Made by a program: the position numbers and the translations under genes. A stretch of DNA of 64,000 nt from Burkholderia humptydooensis (GTDB lineage Bacteria > Pseudomonadota > Gammaproteobacteria > Burkholderiales > Burkholderiaceae): contig NZ_CP013382.1 in NCBI RefSeq assembly GCF_001513745.1, positions 2,356,001 to 2,420,000 of the forward strand, written 5' to 3'. The notes beneath the pieces are model-generated. The model made no database searches. It had not been told where the DNA came from and was given only the letters and a program-made list of their open reading frames with translations. Every line of letters starts with the position of its first letter. Position 1 is the first letter of the stretch. Below, in pieces: positions 1 to 6,283 of the stretch.

Positions 1-85
1 AAGCGAGTCCCTTGCCGCGCAGACGGAAAAAGAAGCCTTTTCGGTGGACGACGAAGAATGTGTCGCTCGAGATTCGGATCTTCAT
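1..85 (-). CDS. Partial phage ORF at the window edge
   Basis: Only the first 28 codons are visible, starting at an ATG at 85-83 and reading MKIRISSDTFFVV onward. The start overlaps the stop of the upstream gene as ATGA, the coupling used throughout this operon, which supports a real gene. The visible part is basic and aromatic. I do not recognise a family. Confidence 0.5.
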   Translation of the reverse strand, partial: MKIRISSDTFFVVHRKGFFFRLRGKGLA

Positions 86-342
86 GCCGCCACCTCGTCG
101 CTCACGTCGTCGGTCACCGGCACGCCGCTGATCGGGCGCAGCCAAGCATCGGGAATCCATCCGGTCTTGAGCTCGCACGGTCGAAACGTGACAACGTCCG
201 TCCCCGGGATCGGCGTGGGCGCTTCGACGTACCAGCAGAAGCCGAGGTGCAGGTACTCGCCGTATGGCGCCTTCACCTCGACGATGCGGTCGCGGGCTTC
301 GCCACGCGTGATCACGGCCATGTCGCCAATTTTGCAGTTCAT
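82..342 (-). CDS. Hypothetical phage protein (86 aa)
   Basis: Unrecognised small protein. The ATG at 342 is preferred over an in-frame GTG at 351 because it overlaps the preceding stop as ATGA. The sequence opens MNCKIGDMAVI and is rich in beta-type residues and aromatics, suggesting a small beta-barrel fold, but that is only inference. It lies in the minus-strand replication operon between two other small ORFs. Confidence 0.6.
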   Translation of the reverse strand: MNCKIGDMAVITRGEARDRIVEVKAPYGEYLHLGFCWYVEAPTPIPGTDVVTFRPCELKTGWIPDAWLRPISGVPVTDDVSDEVAA

Positions 343-572
343 CGCGTGCACTCCCGCAGCAACACCTCGTATCCTTTCGGGCCCATCAAGAGCGCTTCGT
401 CACCGACCGACACCATCCGGTTTTCCGTACCGAAAAACTCACGCATCCAGCCGTTCAGGTCGATCACGAATTGCTCGGGCATCAGTTCGGCGAACCGACT
501 CGACACCTGCATCCGCGGGCAGTCATCGAAGATCGAATCGACAACGATTTTTAGCCCCATAAACGTGTTCAT
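339..572 (-). CDS. Hypothetical phage protein (77 aa)
   Basis: Unrecognised. The start is the ATG at 572, which overlaps the stop of the DUF1376 gene as ATGA; the longer frame back to 650 is not needed. The protein starts MNTFMGLKIVVDS, is mildly acidic and has no membrane segment. Translational coupling to its neighbours is the main evidence. Confidence 0.6.
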   Translation of the reverse strand: MNTFMGLKIVVDSIFDDCPRMQVSSRFAELMPEQFVIDLNGWMREFFGTENRMVSVGDEALLMGPKGYEVLLRECTR

Positions 573-1555
573 CGCCCTTCCCCCAGCAGTGCGCCAGCCG
601 CGACTGGGCCAGCGCTGTTGCGAAACGCGCGGTTGTGGTCGTCCCACCACGGGCCGTCGCCCGCAGCGCGGAACACGCGCAGCTTGAATTCGAATGCGTG
701 CTCGTCGGGGCCTTGCTCGTGGCCGAGCTGGCGCGCGCGCTCAACGATGCCGGCCCACGAGCGCCACCAGTCGCCCGCGACGCGCGGCGCGCCGCCAGCG
801 TTCGAGGAGCGCGCGGCGATGGCGTCGCTGAGAATCCGGTCGAGGAAGCCGACGTTGATCGGCTGCGTCGAGCCGTCCTTCGCGCGCCGCTGGCGCGCCG
901 TGGCGACGGCGGTCAGCACGTCCTCACGCGTTGCGCCGCGCAGCGGCCAGTTGGCGACGCACTCGTCGCTCGCGGCAACGCTCACTCCCGATGTGCGCAG
1001 GATCTCGACGAAAGCGGCGGCGGCGTTTTGCGCATCGTCCGCTACTGCCTGTGCTGTGCCGCCGCCGCTATGGTTTACATATTGGTTCTTGGTTCTTGGT
1101 TCTTGGTTAGTTTTAGAACCGGTTATGTCTGGGGGGCCGCTGGCAACCGGATCGGAACCCGACGAAAACCCACTGGGTTTTTCTTGGGTTTCAGCTGGGT
1201 TCTGTTTGGTACCCGGCTCGCTAGCCGTCCGCTTTTTCGGCCGGCCGCCCTTTTTCCCGTTCTCCTGGGCGGTTTCGGCGCGCAAACGGTAGGCAGCGAT
1301 CTCGATTTCGCATCGTTCGTGAACGTATCCGGCGTCCGTCTGCGTGAACTTGAAACGCAACAGATTCGCCACGGCGCGGCGCTCTTCCTCGGCGCTTACG
1401 CCCACGGCGTAGCACACTGCATCCAGGTCCAGCGGGAGGGGTTTCTCGGTGTCGTAGTAGACGTCGATCAGGTCACGGTAGATCCATCGCTCGACACGGC
1501 TCATGTTTACCGTGCCGGACCGGAAATCGCCGATGTGGTGGGGGTAGTAATTCAT
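569..1555 (-). CDS. DUF1376 (YdaU-family) phage replication protein
   Basis: The N-terminal ~90 residues carry the DUF1376 signature: a YYPHHIGDF opening followed by SRVERWIYRDLIDVYYDTE. This domain is typical of phage and prophage replication-region proteins (YdaU type). A low-complexity Pro/Ser/Gln linker follows at about residues 100-165. The C-terminal part (about 180-328) contains a helical segment with GFLDRILSD, resembling the C-terminal region of phage replication-initiation proteins. The predicted role is in phage DNA replication, probably partner recruitment, but no catalytic motif is visible. It overlaps neighbours on both sides by ATGA. The linker is encoded across a 7-nt tandem repeat (1084-1108). 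Confidence 0.85.
   Translation of the reverse strand: MNYYPHHIGDFRSGTVNMSRVERWIYRDLIDVYYDTEKPLPLDLDAVCYAVGVSAEEERRAVANLLRFKFTQTDAGYVHERCEIEIAAYRLRAETAQENGKKGGRPKKRTASEPGTKQNPAETQEKPSGFSSGSDPVASGPPDITGSKTNQEPRTKNQYVNHSGGGTAQAVADDAQNAAAAFVEILRTSGVSVAASDECVANWPLRGATREDVLTAVATARQRRAKDGSTQPINVGFLDRILSDAIAARSSNAGGAPRVAGDWWRSWAGIVERARQLGHEQGPDEHAFEFKLRVFRAAGDGPWWDDHNRAFRNSAGPVAAGALLGEGR
1084..1108. repeat. Heptanucleotide tandem repeat inside the replication gene
   Basis: Three consecutive copies of GGTTCTT (1084-1090, 1091-1097, 1098-1104) are followed by a partial fourth. The unit length is not a multiple of three, so gain or loss of one unit would shift the frame of the DUF1376 gene. Three copies together keep the frame and encode part of its linker. 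Confidence 0.7.
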
Positions 1556-1599
1556 CAGGATCCCCGAGCTACGGTGAGAGGATTCGGGAGGTCGTTCAT
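1555..1599 (-). CDS. Possible 14-codon coupling ORF
   Basis: A minimal ORF (ATG at 1599, stop at 1557-1555) bridges the gap between the acetyltransferase-like gene and the DUF1376 gene. It overlaps both as ATGA, so ribosomes could pass through without re-scanning. At 14 codons it may only be a translational bridge, or it may be chance. The peptide opens MNDLPNPL. Confidence 0.3.
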   Translation of the reverse strand: MNDLPNPLTVARGS

Positions 1600-2072
1600 C
1601 GTGCTTCCCACAGATTCTTTTGCCCGCGCAGGTGCGCCGCGGTGTCGATGCGCGGCCGCGCGGGCGTGTTCCAGTTGCCGCCGCCGCGCGCGCCGACGAG
1701 TCGCCAGCCGGCGCCGCGCAGGCTCGCGCCGCCCTCGCCGGCCAGCGTGTAGGTGATCAGGCGCAGATAGCCGAGCGCGCGGGCCGCGCGCCACGCCGCG
1801 CCGTACAGCGCCGAGCAGGCGTTCCGTGTGCCATCGGTGCAGCAGCGCGTCACCTCGAGCGTCAGGCCGTCGTCGTTTCCGCGGGCTACCGGTCGGCCGA
1901 CGATGGCGACGCCGCAGACCTGCGGGTCCTGCGCCACGATGGAATCGAGTGAAAGCGGATCGACGACGGCAATGCTGAACTTGTGCCCGGCGACGGGCCG
2001 ATGATGTCGATGGTGAGTGGCGACGAAAGCGTTCGCCTCGTCGAGCGAGATCGGGGCAATGATCAGGCTCAC
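1596..2072 (-). CDS. XF1762-type GNAT-like phage protein
   Basis: This 158-aa protein resembles the XF1762 family of phage proteins, relatives of GNAT acetyltransferases. Visible features are the ANAFVATHHRHHRP start region, a central LEVTRCCTDGT strand, and an ALGYLRLITYTL segment followed by GWR, as in the acetyl-CoA-binding half of GNAT folds. Substrate and role are unknown. The start is the ATG at 2072, which overlaps the stop of the MmcB-like gene as ATGA. It is part of the replication operon. Confidence 0.75.
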   Translation of the reverse strand: MSLIIAPISLDEANAFVATHHRHHRPVAGHKFSIAVVDPLSLDSIVAQDPQVCGVAIVGRPVARGNDDGLTLEVTRCCTDGTRNACSALYGAAWRAARALGYLRLITYTLAGEGGASLRGAGWRLVGARGGGNWNTPARPRIDTAAHLRGQKNLWEAR

Positions 2073-2929
2073 GCTGCAGTCCTCCCCGCGATCGCTGGCA
2101 CCTCGGCGCGCGCGAGCTCAAGCGCGCGGGACACGCTGTCGATCGTGCGCGACAAGCGCGCGATCTCCCGCGATTCGGACAGGCGGTCCGCGGCGTCGCG
2201 CGCGGCCCTGATGATTTCGCTCACCGACGCGGCCGGCATAAGGCCGAGTGCCGCAGCGAGCTCGCTGCGCGCTTCGTCGAGCCGCGCAGCGTCGCGCTCG
2301 GCGCGCTCGCGCGCGTGCTGCATGTGTTCGCGATACTCCCGATCGGCGTCGGCGGCGGCCGTCTCCAGATTTCTGGTCGCGCGCTCGTACCGCACCCGCG
2401 CGAGATCACGGTCGCGGATCAGCTTCGCGACATCGGCACCCACACGCCGCTCGACCTCCAGCGTCACGGCATACTCGGCGCGCCGATGCGCGGAGACGCG
2501 CTCGCGCTCCCGCTCCATGCCATCGATCAACAGCTTGATCCACGCGTCGCGCGGCAGGCTGTCGATCGGCCGCAGTGTCGGCGCCTTCAGCGTGCGCCAG
2601 CCGTCGTCGGCCCGCGCGAGCAGGCCGCAGCCGTCCGGCACGTCGGCCTTGCCGATCAGGCCGGCCGGCACCGCAAACGTCACGCCGGACGCGTATCGCA
2701 AGTAGCTCTGCCACTTCCCGGCCGCGACGTCGCGGCGGAAGTCGGCGACGGACACCTTGACCTCGTACGCGAGCGGCGTGAAGCGCGAGAAGCTGAGCGG
2801 CACCGCGTACACGTCTGGCCGCGGCGAGCCGGCCGGACCGAGCTGCATGTTCGTCCAGACGATGCGTTGCGTGCGCTCGCGCACGTAAGAGGCCAGGTCG
2901 TCCTGCAGGGTGTCGTGGGCCCAGTTCAT
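2069..2929 (-). CDS. MmcB-like / PD-(D/E)XK-type DNA repair protein with long coiled-coil tail
   Basis: The first ~115 residues look like the MmcB DNA-repair family (PD-(D/E)XK-like fold). RPDVYAVP is followed about 15 residues later by AYEVKVSVADFRRD, giving a D...E-x-K arrangement, then a KWQSYLRYA helix and FAVPAGLI. From about residue 150 to the end (286 aa in total) the protein is almost entirely charged helix, probably coiled coil, which ordinary MmcB proteins lack. The ATG at 2929 was chosen because it overlaps the upstream stop as ATGA. A nuclease or structure-specific DNA role in phage replication is inferred. Confidence 0.7.
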   Translation of the reverse strand: MNWAHDTLQDDLASYVRERTQRIVWTNMQLGPAGSPRPDVYAVPLSFSRFTPLAYEVKVSVADFRRDVAAGKWQSYLRYASGVTFAVPAGLIGKADVPDGCGLLARADDGWRTLKAPTLRPIDSLPRDAWIKLLIDGMERERERVSAHRRAEYAVTLEVERRVGADVAKLIRDRDLARVRYERATRNLETAAADADREYREHMQHARERAERDAARLDEARSELAAALGLMPAASVSEIIRAARDAADRLSESREIARLSRTIDSVSRALELARAEVPAIAGRTAA

Positions 2930-3195
2930 GCGACCTCCAGCGGCAGTTCGAGCTGCGCGGCGCCGAAGCGCGCGGCCAGCCATGCGTCGTAGACACCGAA
3001 GCTCGTCACGTCGCTCCGGTCGGCCCCCGTCTCGGCGACGAATTCGCGGACCCGCGCGCTGTTCCAACAAATGAAGCCGGCGAAACGACCGCCGGGAAAC
3101 GCGACGCGGTCTGCCTCACGAACCTGCTCGGGCGTCAGGCCCCGCGACTGCGCGTAGGCAAGGAATCGAGGATTCCAGGTGGTCGGCGTGCTCAT
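2926..3195 (-). CDS. Hypothetical phage protein (89 aa)
   Basis: Unrecognised but well-formed small protein opening MSTPTTWNPRFLAYAQSRG and ending in ELPLEVA. A segment of about 30 residues (FICWNSARVREF) is compatible with a small globular domain. Both ends overlap neighbours by ATGA. It may be a phage accessory protein acting with the adjacent MmcB-like protein, which is inferred only from coupling. Confidence 0.6.
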   Translation of the reverse strand: MSTPTTWNPRFLAYAQSRGLTPEQVREADRVAFPGGRFAGFICWNSARVREFVAETGADRSDVTSFGVYDAWLAARFGAAQLELPLEVA

Positions 3196-3416
3196 GCTGC
3201 CGCCCGATACGGCTCAGCCGGCGTCGCGCAGATGCCCAACTCCCAGTCGTAGAAGCTGTACGGCCGTGGGCAGTCGTTCGCCGCCGCCCAGCCACGCCCC
3301 CACTGCTGCGCGAAGCCCGCGAGCGGACCGCGCAGCGGGTTTTCGTGGAATGGCACACCGGCGCGGGCTGCGCGCCAGCCAGCGCGGAACGCCGCGCGTT
3401 CGAATAGGGTCAGCAC
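3192..3416 (-). CDS. Small RMF-like phage protein (74 aa)
   Basis: The start is the GTG at 3416, which overlaps the previous stop by 7 nt. The sequence contains the pattern seen in ribosome modulation factor (RMF)-type proteins: FRAGWRAARAG, then ENP, then QQWGRGWAAA. Phage RMF-like proteins of this size are common. The C-terminal third (SFYDWELGI) is not part of that pattern. A ribosome-binding role is inferred from weak similarity only. Confidence 0.55.
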   Translation of the reverse strand: MLTLFERAAFRAGWRAARAGVPFHENPLRGPLAGFAQQWGRGWAAANDCPRPYSFYDWELGICATPAEPYRAAA

Positions 3417-3631
3417 TCGCAGCCCTCCCTTATGTCGTCGATCGGCGCCGCCTCGGGACGCACGCGTTCGAGCATCCAGAGCTGGTCCGGACGGAACGCG
3501 AGATAGTCCTGTGGGGGCTCGCGGAAGATGAAAAGGTGCTTTTCCTCGACGAGGCCGAGGTACGTCATGGGGCGCCCAAGCTTGCGGGCGAAGTGCTTGC
3601 CGACGTCGCGGTTGCTGAGCGTCAACGTCAT
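3410..3631 (-). CDS. Hypothetical phage protein (73 aa)
   Basis: Unrecognised small protein opening MTLTLSNRDVGKHFARK. It has a plausible alpha/beta pattern and an acidic, Cys-containing C-terminus (EGCEC). The ATG at 3631 overlaps the upstream stop as ATGA, which fixes the start. No signal peptide or membrane segment is visible. Confidence 0.55.
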   Translation of the reverse strand: MTLTLSNRDVGKHFARKLGRPMTYLGLVEEKHLFIFREPPQDYLAFRPDQLWMLERVRPEAAPIDDIREGCEC

Positions 3632-4002
3632 GCCGCCGCCTGCCGCTGGCTGAAAGCCTGCTGGACGAACTCGCCGATTGCCTGCTGGCTGAGTCGACGA
3701 TATTCCTCGATCGCCTTGCGCTCCTGTATGGCAAGCCACTGCCGCGGGTAGTCGCAGCCGGTGAACATGCAGAACAGGTGCAGCTTCGTTGCGGGGAACG
3801 GCCGGCGGCCGGCGACGAGGTCCGCGAAGTGCGGATAGTGGATGTCGCAATTGCGCGCGAGCGTCTTCCGGTCGAACCGGCGAAGGCCGAGATCGAGAGC
3901 GCGCGCGAGACATTCTTCGAACGTCATCGCCTCGATCTCCGCCTCGGGCAGCGTCGCGGCCTGTACCCACGGCGCGAACATCCTGAATTCGGTCTGGTTC
4001 AT
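3628..4002 (-). CDS. Putative DNA-binding phage protein, first gene of the leftward replication operon
   Basis: A 124-aa protein with a helical segment around LARNCDIHYPHFADLVAGRR that resembles a helix-turn-helix of phage regulatory or CII-like proteins, followed by an amphipathic C-terminal helix. The ATG at 4002 is used; an in-frame TTG at 4014 is the alternative. As the first gene of the minus-strand operon it follows the 12-bp iterons at 4019-4052 directly, so it may be regulated by, or bind, them. The family was not recognised with certainty. Confidence 0.6.
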   Translation of the reverse strand: MNQTEFRMFAPWVQAATLPEAEIEAMTFEECLARALDLGLRRFDRKTLARNCDIHYPHFADLVAGRRPFPATKLHLFCMFTGCDYPRQWLAIQERKAIEEYRRLSQQAIGEFVQQAFSQRQAAA

Positions 4003-4018
4003 TCGAAAATTCAATCGT

Positions 4019-4052
4019 TACCCAGTTGAATACCCACTTGCTTACCCAGTTG
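4019..4052. repeat. Three 12-bp-period direct repeats (iteron-like)
   Basis: TACCCAGTTG, TACCCACTTG and TACCCAGTTG begin at 4019, 4031 and 4043, exactly 12 bp apart. They lie immediately upstream of the leftward operon. Such phased repeats usually bind a replication initiator or a transcription regulator. Which of these applies is not decided by the sequence. Confidence 0.65.
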
Positions 4053-4070
4053 GCGCCGGGGCGAAATAAT

Positions 4071-4090
4071 GGCCAGGACAACACCTGGCC
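4071..4090. promoter_or_regulatory. Perfect 7-bp inverted repeat next to the iterons
   Basis: GGCCAGG (4071-4077) and CCTGGCC (4084-4090) form a dyad around a 6-base centre. It sits 19 bp beyond the iterons and between divergent genes, so a regulator-binding site is more likely than a terminator; no T-tract follows. Confidence 0.5.
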
Positions 4091-4168
4091 GACTACAAAA
4101 GATGCGAACCGCCGCTATGCGAAAATCGAAGCCTCTGACCTCTTCAACCACCACATCACGGGGTTCGC

Positions 4169-4423
4169 GTGGACACAAAACTCGAAATCATGGTTATCAC
4201 TGCACCAGGCGGGACGGCGATCGGCGAGTACAGCTTCGTCGTGCTTCCGAGGGCTGGCGACTGGATCGAATTACCGGACGGACCGGATGCGGCAACCATG
4301 TTCGAAGTCGTCAAGGTTGTTCATCCTGTGACCGGCGACTCTCCCGACATCTACGTACGGCGGCTTGGAGACAATCACGAAGCGCTCGATCGTCTTTGTT
4401 CGGAGCAATCCGGGACCGAATAA
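4169..4423 (+). CDS. Hypothetical phage protein (84 aa)
   Basis: Starts at GTG 4169 with ACGGGG a few bases upstream as a possible ribosome site; an in-frame ATG at 4190 is the alternative. The product looks like a small beta-rich domain (IMVITAPGGTAIGEYSFVV, then DWIELPDGP and YVRRLGDN). The last ~110 bases overlap the minus-strand ORF 4311-4763, so the two annotations partly compete. Family unknown. Confidence 0.5.
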   Translation: MDTKLEIMVITAPGGTAIGEYSFVVLPRAGDWIELPDGPDAATMFEVVKVVHPVTGDSPDIYVRRLGDNHEALDRLCSEQSGTE

Positions 4424-4763
4424 TCGACTCGGCCGTTGGCAAATCGTCCGGGCCGAACAGCACAACAGCGACCAATCGGCGCCCGGTCATCGATGCAGAC
4501 AAACTGACGATCTCGAGGTCTTTCGTAACGGCGAATCCTTCCGGTTTCGCGCCCGAACGAAACTCGACCGGTTTCCCGGTGTCGTTGATCGCATACCGTC
4601 TCTCCTCTTCGGGACACGGCTGCTCGCGCACTACCTGCACGTCCGCTGCTGCCTGCTCAGCAAAACGCCGCCATAGCTCGCGCTCGACGCTCGGACGCGA
4701 GAGCCAACGCACCGACGGCTTCTGCTCGGCGCGAACCGGTCGGAATTTGCGGGTTTTCTTCAC
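4311..4763 (-). CDS. Hypothetical phage protein coupled to the Cro-like gene (150 aa)
   Basis: Unrecognised. The ATG at 4763 overlaps the Cro-like stop as ATGA, so the two genes form one leftward unit. The protein is basic at the N-terminus (MKKTRKFRPVRAEQKPS), has a central helical ERELWRRFAEQAA segment and a beta segment ending LVAVVLFGPDDLP. The last ~40 residues are low-complexity and antisense to a plus-strand ORF, so the true 3' end is uncertain. Confidence 0.5.
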   Translation of the reverse strand: MKKTRKFRPVRAEQKPSVRWLSRPSVERELWRRFAEQAAADVQVVREQPCPEEERRYAINDTGKPVEFRSGAKPEGFAVTKDLEIVSLSASMTGRRLVAVVLFGPDDLPTAESIIRSRIAPNKDDRALRDCLQAAVRRCRESRRSQDEQP

Positions 4764-5014
4764 GCCCTCTCCTTCGCCGGCTCGGCGGGCTCAGGCCAGA
4801 TTAGCTTCCAGTCGTATGGCCGGAAGTCGCGGTAAGGGATGCCGACGGCTGCCCCGACGAGAACGCAGTTCTCGGGACGCATCGCGTTGGGCGAGTGCAG
4901 CCATTTGTGGATATGCGGCTGCTTCTTGCCGATCAGGCGAGCCAGCGCCGACTGGGAGCCAGCTTTCTCGATCGCGCGTAGCAGCGCCGGGGCGGAGCAA
5001 TTGGTCGGTTTCAT
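4760..5014 (-). CDS. Cro/YdaS-like transcriptional regulator
   Basis: This 84-aa protein has a single helix-turn-helix: LLRAIEKAGSQSALARLIGKKQPHIHKWLH matches the YdaS/Cro family used opposite CI-type repressors in prophages. The tail (PYDWKLIWPEP) is short. It is divergent from the short repressor gene, with three operator copies between them, and has its own promoter (5049-5021, minus strand). The predicted role is a lytic-side switch protein that opposes the repressor. Confidence 0.8.
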   Translation of the reverse strand: MKPTNCSAPALLRAIEKAGSQSALARLIGKKQPHIHKWLHSPNAMRPENCVLVGAAVGIPYRDFRPYDWKLIWPEPAEPAKERA

Positions 5015-5020
5015 GCCGCA

Positions 5021-5049
5021 ATACTATAACCAAAGTTATTTATTCGCAA
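5021..5049 (-). promoter_or_regulatory. Leftward promoter of the cro-like gene
   Basis: On the minus strand, TTGCGA (5049-5044) and TAGTAT (5026-5021) are separated by 17 bp, a good sigma-70 arrangement. Operator copy 1 (5026-5039) fills the spacer and copy 2 (5049-5062) abuts the -35, so repressor binding should block it. Confidence 0.6.
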
Positions 5050-5086
5050 GAACTTTGGTTATTTGCCGGCTTACAACCAAGGTTAT
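5026..5086. promoter_or_regulatory. Three-operator cluster between cro-like and repressor genes
   Basis: Three 14-bp dyads match ATAACC-NN-GGTTAT: 5026-5039, 5049-5062 and 5073-5086. Their centres are 23 and 24 bp apart, as in lambdoid operators. Each keeps at least one perfect half-site. The same motif recurs at 5838-5851 and 5862-5875 over the rightward promoter, which strongly suggests binding sites for the adjacent repressor and/or the Cro-like protein. Confidence 0.8.
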
Positions 5087-5098
5087 AGGATGCCCGCT

Positions 5099-5443
5099 AT
5101 GGAAAATCCTGAATTCGGGCGCCGGGCAAAGGAACGTCGCGAGGCACTGGGCTTATCCCAGAAGCACGTCGCGGAACTTGTCGGCGTATCGCAGCCGGCG
5201 ATCGCCAAGGTTGAAAGAGGCGGCAGCACCACAACCACGAACGGGTTCGCACTCGCGCGGGCACTTCAAACTACCCTGGAGTGGCTCGAATTCGGCGATG
5301 AGGCTCAACCGAGACCTCCTGGCTACGATCGGCTCGACGAGATCGGCCGAGCCAAAGTCGAGGCGTACATCAGTGGGCTGCTAGCCCAGTCAACTCCGCA
5401 TTCCTCGCCTGTTCAGGACGAAGACAGGCCGTTTGGCGACTGA
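5099..5443 (+). CDS. Short CI-type phage repressor (XRE HTH, no peptidase domain)
   Basis: Residues ~6-60 form a classical XRE helix-turn-helix (RRAKERREALGLSQKHVAELV, then VSQPAIAKVERG). The protein is only 114 aa. The remaining ~50 residues are a short helical tail (DRLDEIGRAKVEAYISGLL) with no S24/LexA-type Ser-Lys peptidase domain, so RecA-stimulated self-cleavage is not expected. The ATG at 5099 has AGGA at a suitable distance; ATG 5090 would sit on top of that site. It is divergent from the cro-like gene and preceded by the operator cluster. It is probably the lysogeny repressor. Confidence 0.8.
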   Translation: MENPEFGRRAKERREALGLSQKHVAELVGVSQPAIAKVERGGSTTTTNGFALARALQTTLEWLEFGDEAQPRPPGYDRLDEIGRAKVEAYISGLLAQSTPHSSPVQDEDRPFGD

Positions 5444-5720
5444 TTCGCCGCGCCTCATCAGGAAGCGGCTCCAGCGACGCATCCCAGAACGAAAACTCCC
5501 GCGTTAAGACTGGCCGCTTCATCCGGCCCGTGAATCCGAACGCGGGCTTTTCGAGCAGCACATCCCACCTGCCATCAGCCCGCATCCGCTGAATCGCCAC
5601 AATCGTGCCGATCAGCGCAGGGTTCCTGCTCGCCACCACCTTCGCCAAGTTCCCGGGCCTGCAGCGCAGGCGCGTCTTCGATTCTTCTTCCACTGGCCGC
5701 CCTCGTCTTTGGTTCGCCAC
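5370..5720 (-). CDS. LexA-controlled small phage protein, candidate antirepressor
   Basis: This 116-aa protein is convergent with, and overlaps, the repressor 3' end. The start is a GTG at 5720, three bases from a near-perfect LexA box. The core (RLRCRPGNLAKVV, then NPALIGTIVAIQRM, EFSFWDASLEPLP) resembles a family of small beta-barrel phage proteins with an SH3-like pattern, of unknown function. Because the repressor lacks a cleavage domain, an SOS-induced protein here is a natural candidate to inactivate it, as small LexA-controlled antirepressors do in Gifsy-type prophages. That role is inference. Confidence 0.65.
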   Translation of the reverse strand: MANQRRGRPVEEESKTRLRCRPGNLAKVVASRNPALIGTIVAIQRMRADGRWDVLLEKPAFGFTGRMKRPVLTREFSFWDASLEPLPDEARRISRQTACLRPEQARNAELTGLAAH

Positions 5721-5722
5721 AC

Positions 5723-5742
5723 AACTGTATATATGTACAGTA
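5723..5742 (-). promoter_or_regulatory. LexA (SOS) box
   Basis: The 20-bp site contains CTGT-N8-ACAG (5725-5740) and matches the enterobacterial/betaproteobacterial LexA consensus at about 18 of 20 positions, including the alternating TA core. It lies immediately upstream of the GTG at 5720 and overlaps the predicted transcription start of that gene, ideal for repression. Confidence 0.85.
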
Positions 5743-5771
5743 GTGTAGCCCTAGTTTCGGAAGTCTTTCAA
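5742..5771 (-). promoter_or_regulatory. Probable promoter of the LexA-controlled gene
   Basis: On the minus strand, TTGAAA (5771-5766) and TACACT (5747-5742) are 18 bp apart, and the LexA box covers the expected start site. A single alternative -10 inside the box is possible. Confidence 0.45.
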
Positions 5772-5837
5772 CTGCCGTCAGTAGACGCTTAACAATCCGC
5801 CCCCGGATCTGGCTGTTACAAATTTTCACCCCTCTCA

Positions 5838-5878
5838 ATAACTTTGGTTGTTGACATGGTGATAACCTTGGTTATAAT
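5838..5878 (+). promoter_or_regulatory. Rightward early promoter with two operators
   Basis: Consensus -35 TTGACA (5851-5856) and -10 TATAAT (5873-5878) are separated by 16 bp: both hexamers are perfect. Operator copies ATAACTTTGGTTGT (5838-5851) and ATAACCTTGGTTAT (5862-5875) have centres 24 bp apart; one touches the -35 and the other fills the spacer and reaches the -10. It should be a very strong promoter, fully occluded by repressor, driving the long rightward operon that begins with the VR1 target gene. Confidence 0.85.
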
Positions 5879-6283
5879 TCACTTCAACGCGGCACCGTCG
5901 CCGCGCCACCGCCCCAGGCGGATCGCTCTCTAACAACCGAAGGTATGCCGGGACCGCACACGCGGAGCAACCGGCCGACGCGATCTGCGTCGTGAGTCAG
6001 GACAGGCGCAGCGCGCTAGGCCGATGTTCGGCTACCGCATGCAGGCTTGAACGGACCTGACACAAGACAGCCAGCAACACGTGACCGATGGCTTGGTAAT
6101 CGGCGCAAACCTCGCGCGGCCCGGAGCCGGCACGGCCGGGAGTAGCCGGGCGCGCGAGTGACGCAGTTCTGATCGGTGGCGGTTCGTTCTCTCGAGGCGT
6201 CACCGATGAGAGCTGCTGCAGCAAGCAATCCGCAACGTCTCACGCCAAAATTTACTTAGTAGTTCTTCATATATGGAGTCTCC
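5879..6283 (+). other. Long untranslated leader of the rightward operon
   Basis: About 400 bases separate the promoter from the first convincing start codon at 6284. I see no supported gene, nut-like box or terminator here. Just before the start, ATGGAG-T-CTCCAT (6273-6285) overlaps the GGAG ribosome site as a small dyad. The leader may carry an undetected regulatory RNA. Confidence 0.4.

Noticed and set aside
5997..6243. Two small minus-strand frames in the early leader
   Set aside because: No ribosome site, no homology pattern and they lie opposite the expected transcript.
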